Source: RHKX01 sp963784885 (GTDB taxonomy: Bacteria > Actinomycetota > Thermoleophilia > Solirubrobacterales > 70-9). From it: 64,000 nucleotides of DNA. Shown piece after piece: positions 61,514-64,000 of this stretch (positions are counted from its first letter, which is position 1; each line of letters opens with the position of its first letter). Position numbers and translations under genes: made by a program. The notes under the pieces are model-generated. The model was not told the origin of the DNA. It saw only the letters and a list, made by a program, of their open reading frames with translations, and did not search any database. Where the stretch lies: NCBI GenBank assembly GCA_963784885.1, contig CAWATA010000004.1:780215-844214 (forward strand), written 5' to 3'.

Positions 61514-62143
61514 TTGATTCTCCCGCGCCGGTACGCCGACGTAGGTGCCGGGGATCACACAGTCCTCGATCACGACCGCCCCGGCGCCGATGACGCAATG
61601 TGGACAGATCGCGACGCCATGAATCACGGTCGCGCCGGCGCCCACGAAGACGTCGTCGCCGAGTTTCACCTGACCACTCAAGGTGACTCCCGGCGCGATA
61701 TGGACGTAATTGCCGATCACGCAGTCGTGGTCGACGGTGCTGTGAGTGTTGAGAATTGCGCACTCCCCGATGGCGGTGCCGCTGTTTATCACGGTGCCAT
61801 CGAAAGCGACCGTCGCTATACCGATCTCTACCGATTCGTTCAAGACCGCAGTAGGGGAGACGATTGCCGGCAACCCAAAACCGTGCACTCGAAGTTGCTC
61901 CAGGAGCGCCTTTCTGGGGCTTCCGCGACCGACCGTACCCACCCCAATAGCCGCCGAACACGAAGGATCTTGCCGGATCAGCTCGCTGAGCATTGTATCG
62001 CTGCCAATCCAGGGAACGCCCAGTACGGCACCGCGATCCTCCCAGTCCGTATAACCGACGATTCGATAATCATCGCGTTTTTTCAGGAGGCTCACGATCA
62101 CCTTAGCGTGACCGCCGCCGCCGATCACCACGATGTTAGGCAC
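61510..62143 (-). CDS. neuD: NeuD/PglD-family sugar acetyltransferase
   Basis: About 210 aa. N-terminal Rossmann-like part VVIGGGGHAKVIVSLLKKRDDYRIVGYTDWEDRG, then left-handed beta-helix hexapeptide repeats (IVSPTAVLNESVEIGIATVAFDGTVINSGTAIGECAILNTHSTVDHDCVIGNYVHIAPGVTLSGQVKLGDDVFVGAGATVIHGVAICPHCVIGAGAVV), with the catalytic His in THSTVDHDC. As written the frame runs past VGVPARENQ into neuB. Deleting one G of GGGAG near 61,524 gives VGVPARRIK-stop in an ATGA overlap, so a homopolymer error is likely. Probably acetylates the 4-amino group made by the preceding aminotransferase. GTG start 62143. Confidence 0.86.
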
Positions 62144-63297
62144 GGCTCAGTGCCTCGACGCGATCGACCTGGGATTGGGTGAGATCAACGCTGCAGGGAA
62201 TATTCAGAGTCCGTTGCAGCAACTCTGGCGCCCTTTCGATCCGGTACCGCTGGCAGTCGTGGTAGGGCTTCTGCAAGTGATTGAGCTGCCAAACGGGTCG
62301 GGTTTGAATTCCCTGCAATCCCAGCAACTGCATTACCTCTCCCCGATCCAAGCCGTACTGTGCGCTATCGATTTGCAACGCATACATCCAGCAGTTGTTC
62401 GCCGCGTACGCCGGCACCTCGGCGATGCTCAATCCCGGAATCTCATCAATGCGTTGCTTATAAAGCTGATAATTGCGGCGCTTGGTCTCGACATAGGCCG
62501 CAAGTTGCTCCAGCTGGGCAACGCCGACGGCAGCCTGAAGGTTGGTGAGCCGGTAATTGTAGCCGACTTCATGGTGAATGTAACGAACGCCGTCGTCTTT
62601 GGCCTGGGTGGTCAGATACCTGGCTCTTGCCGCATGATCCGGGCTATCGGTTACGATCATGCCGCCTCCGCCGGTGGTGATAATCTTGTTGCCGTTGAAG
62701 GAAAAGCAGCCGAGGTCGCCGATCGTTCCGGCGTGCTTCCCCGCCCATGCGCCGGCCGTACTACCAGGTTCCCAGACTTTCCGTCGCATCCTCGACGATT
62801 CGAATGTTCGTCTCCTGGCAGAGTGAAGTTAACGCTTCCAGGGCTACGGCATTGCCGAAGACATGGACGGGAATCAAGGCCGAGATTCGCCTGCCGGTGC
62901 GCCGATTGACGGCGTGGCCTTGACTGTGGCGAGTTTCCCGCTCAATGAATTCAATGGCTTTGACCACGTCGATATTGTAAAAATCATCGCAATCCATGAA
63001 GATTGGGCGGGCGCCCAGGTAGTGAACCGCATTCACGGGGGCGATGAACGTCAGCGCCGGCAAGATCACCTCGTCTCCGGTTGCACGCCGGCAAGTCGCA
63101 GCGATACCTGAAGCGCGGCGGTGCCGTTGACGCAGGCCACCGCGTGGCCGGCGCCGGTATAGGCACAGAATTCGCTTTCGAACCGCTCGACATAGGCGCC
63201 GACCGAGGAAACCCAACCTGTATCGAGACATTCCTTGACGTATTGCAGATTCGTTCCCTCTGAGAACCGGCACCGACAGCGGAATGGTTTCAGACAT
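62136..63297 (-). CDS. legC: LegC-type nucleotide-sugar aminotransferase (frameshifted)
   Basis: PLP-dependent DegT/DnrJ/EryC1 enzyme of about 385 aa. ATG 63297 begins MSETIPLSVPVLRGNE. Later pieces: GDEVILPALTFIAPVNAVHYLGARPIFMDCDDFYNIDVVKAIEFIE, IPVHVFGNAVALEALTSLCQETNIRIVEDATESLGT, and GTIGDLGCFSFNGNKIITTGGGGMIVTDSPDHA, the last holding the PLP lysine (GNK). Breaks occur near 63,245, 63,115 and 62,775. It aminates the 4-keto sugar from the neighbouring dehydratase, en route to bacillosamine- or legionaminate-type sugars. Start overlaps the dehydratase stop; its TAA overlaps the neuD start. Confidence 0.84.
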
Positions 63298-64000
63298 TGT
63301 AGAGTTCCGGCTTATAGTGGGCCTGGTTTGACTTCAGCCAGGCGATGGTTTCTTTCAACCCATCTGTAAGGCTATACTGCGGCTTCCAACTTGTGTTAGT
63401 TAGGAGTTTGCTATTGTCACATCGGAGCCGCATCACCTCACTTTCATCCGGGCGTACCCTCGCTCTATCCGCGGATACGGAGACCTCACGGTCCAAGAGT
63501 GCGGCGATGCGCTTCACCAGATCGCCCACAGTGATCTCTTCATTCATTCCGATGTTTGTGACTTCTCCCACGAGGCTCGGCGAATCCAGTATGGCCAGGA
63601 AGGCGCTCACGGTGTCCTTCACGTAGGTCAAGTCACGGGTAGGGGTAAGGTTACCCAGCTTGATCTCCTGCTGGCCGTTCAAGACCTGCGAGATGATGGT
63701 CGGGATGACTGCCCGCGCCGATTGCCGCGGACCAAAGGTATTAAAGGGTCTGACGATCTTGACCGGCAATCCGAACGAGCGGAAATAGCTGATCGCTAGT
63801 TGGTCGGCAGCAATCTTGGTCGCGGCGTAGGGCGATTGGCCTACGGAGGGATAGTTATCGTCAATAGGGACATACTGTGCGGTGCCGTAGGTTTCGCTAG
63901 TTGAGGTGATCAACACATTCGCCACACCCTGGCTTTTCGCAGCCTCTAAGACGTTATAGGTACCTTCTATATTAGTTTTTATGTAGGCCAAGGGCGACTC
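63290..64000 (-). CDS. legB: LegB-type NAD-dependent nucleotide-sugar 4,6-dehydratase (5' end beyond window)
   Basis: Extended SDR enzyme; 236 C-terminal codons are present and the frame is open at the right edge. Seen: PLAYIKTNIEGTYNVLEAAKSQGVANVLITSTSETYGTAQYVPIDDNYPS with the catalytic Ser/Thr, YAATK (YxxxK), RPFNTFGPRQSARAVIPTIISQVLNGQQEIKLGNLTPTRDLTYVKDT and a C-terminal substrate domain ending AHYKPELYNV. The match is to the UDP-HexNAc 4,6-dehydratase group (LegB), which creates the 4-keto-6-deoxy sugar used by the aminotransferase. First visible gene of the operon. Confidence 0.85.
   Translation of the reverse strand, partial: ESPLAYIKTNIEGTYNVLEAAKSQGVANVLITSTSETYGTAQYVPIDDNYPSVGQSPYAATKIAADQLAISYFRSFGLPVKIVRPFNTFGPRQSARAVIPTIISQVLNGQQEIKLGNLTPTRDLTYVKDTVSAFLAILDSPSLVGEVTNIGMNEEITVGDLVKRIAALLDREVSVSADRARVRPDESEVMRLRCDNSKLLTNTSWKPQYSLTDGLKETIAWLKSNQAHYKPELYNV

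Noticed and set aside
1..64000. CRISPR array or complete insertion sequence
   Set aside because: No regularly spaced short repeats and no transposase gene were seen; the only mobile-element traces are the integrase fragment and the tRNA-derived repeats.

Overview
The window is a high-GC (visually about 70% G+C) chromosomal segment of an actinobacterium. The thrS-infC-rpmI-rplT-(SpoU methylase)-pheS-pheT order and the many small exported proteins of a type I associate with Solirubrobacterales point to class Thermoleophilia; this placement is an inference. From about 58.4 kb to the right edge, base composition and codon use change to something clearly less GC-rich.

Layout. 1-10.7 kb (minus strand): acyl-CoA dehydrogenase, a glutaredoxin-like protein, a frameshifted polytopic membrane protein, then translation genes thrS, infC, rpmI, rplT, an rRNA/tRNA 2'-O-methyltransferase, pheS and pheT (pheT runs off the left edge). 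10.8-14.7 kb: small helical-repeat and SnoaL-like proteins, exported proteins, tRNA-Val(GAC) and a lipoprotein. 14.9-21.1 kb: one giant secreted multidomain protein (three copies of a lectin-like module, FN3, Ig-like, glucose-dehydrogenase-type propeller, malectin). 21.1-46.3 kb: a large Wzx/Wzy-type surface polysaccharide locus with an initiating phosphoglycosyltransferase, flippase, many glycosyltransferases, a GT2-deacetylase fusion, PHP-type phosphatase, fused Wzc-like tyrosine kinase and two Wzy/ligase-like membrane proteins. Inside it sits a complete set of ADP-heptose genes (gmhA fused to the nucleotidyltransferase half of hldE, gmhB, separate kinase) plus a heptosyltransferase-family GT9. 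Divergent from the kinase gene is a secreted glycosidase whose leader looks like a class-I cyclic-di-GMP riboswitch.

46.3-58.4 kb is accessory: exported proteins of unknown role, an M1 peptidase, remnants of a tyrosine recombinase and a GMC oxidoreductase, and a segment bounded by two identical 28-bp tRNA 3'-half repeats (52,984 and 57,443) carrying cytochrome P450, TetR regulator, small LapA-like protein and a cholesterol-oxidase-like GMC enzyme. At about 58,407 a 5'-truncated K+-channel/TrkA gene abuts a 3'-truncated sugar methyltransferase. That methyltransferase ends a legionaminic/sialic-acid-type operon (legB-legC-neuD-neuB-neuC-methyltransferase) of lower GC. The junction is either a recombination scar or an assembly chimera.

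Many otherwise convincing genes are interrupted by one or more single-base frameshifts while neighbouring long genes are intact. This looks more like uncorrected indel errors in the consensus than wholesale gene decay, so disrupted genes are described as single loci with the breakpoints noted.
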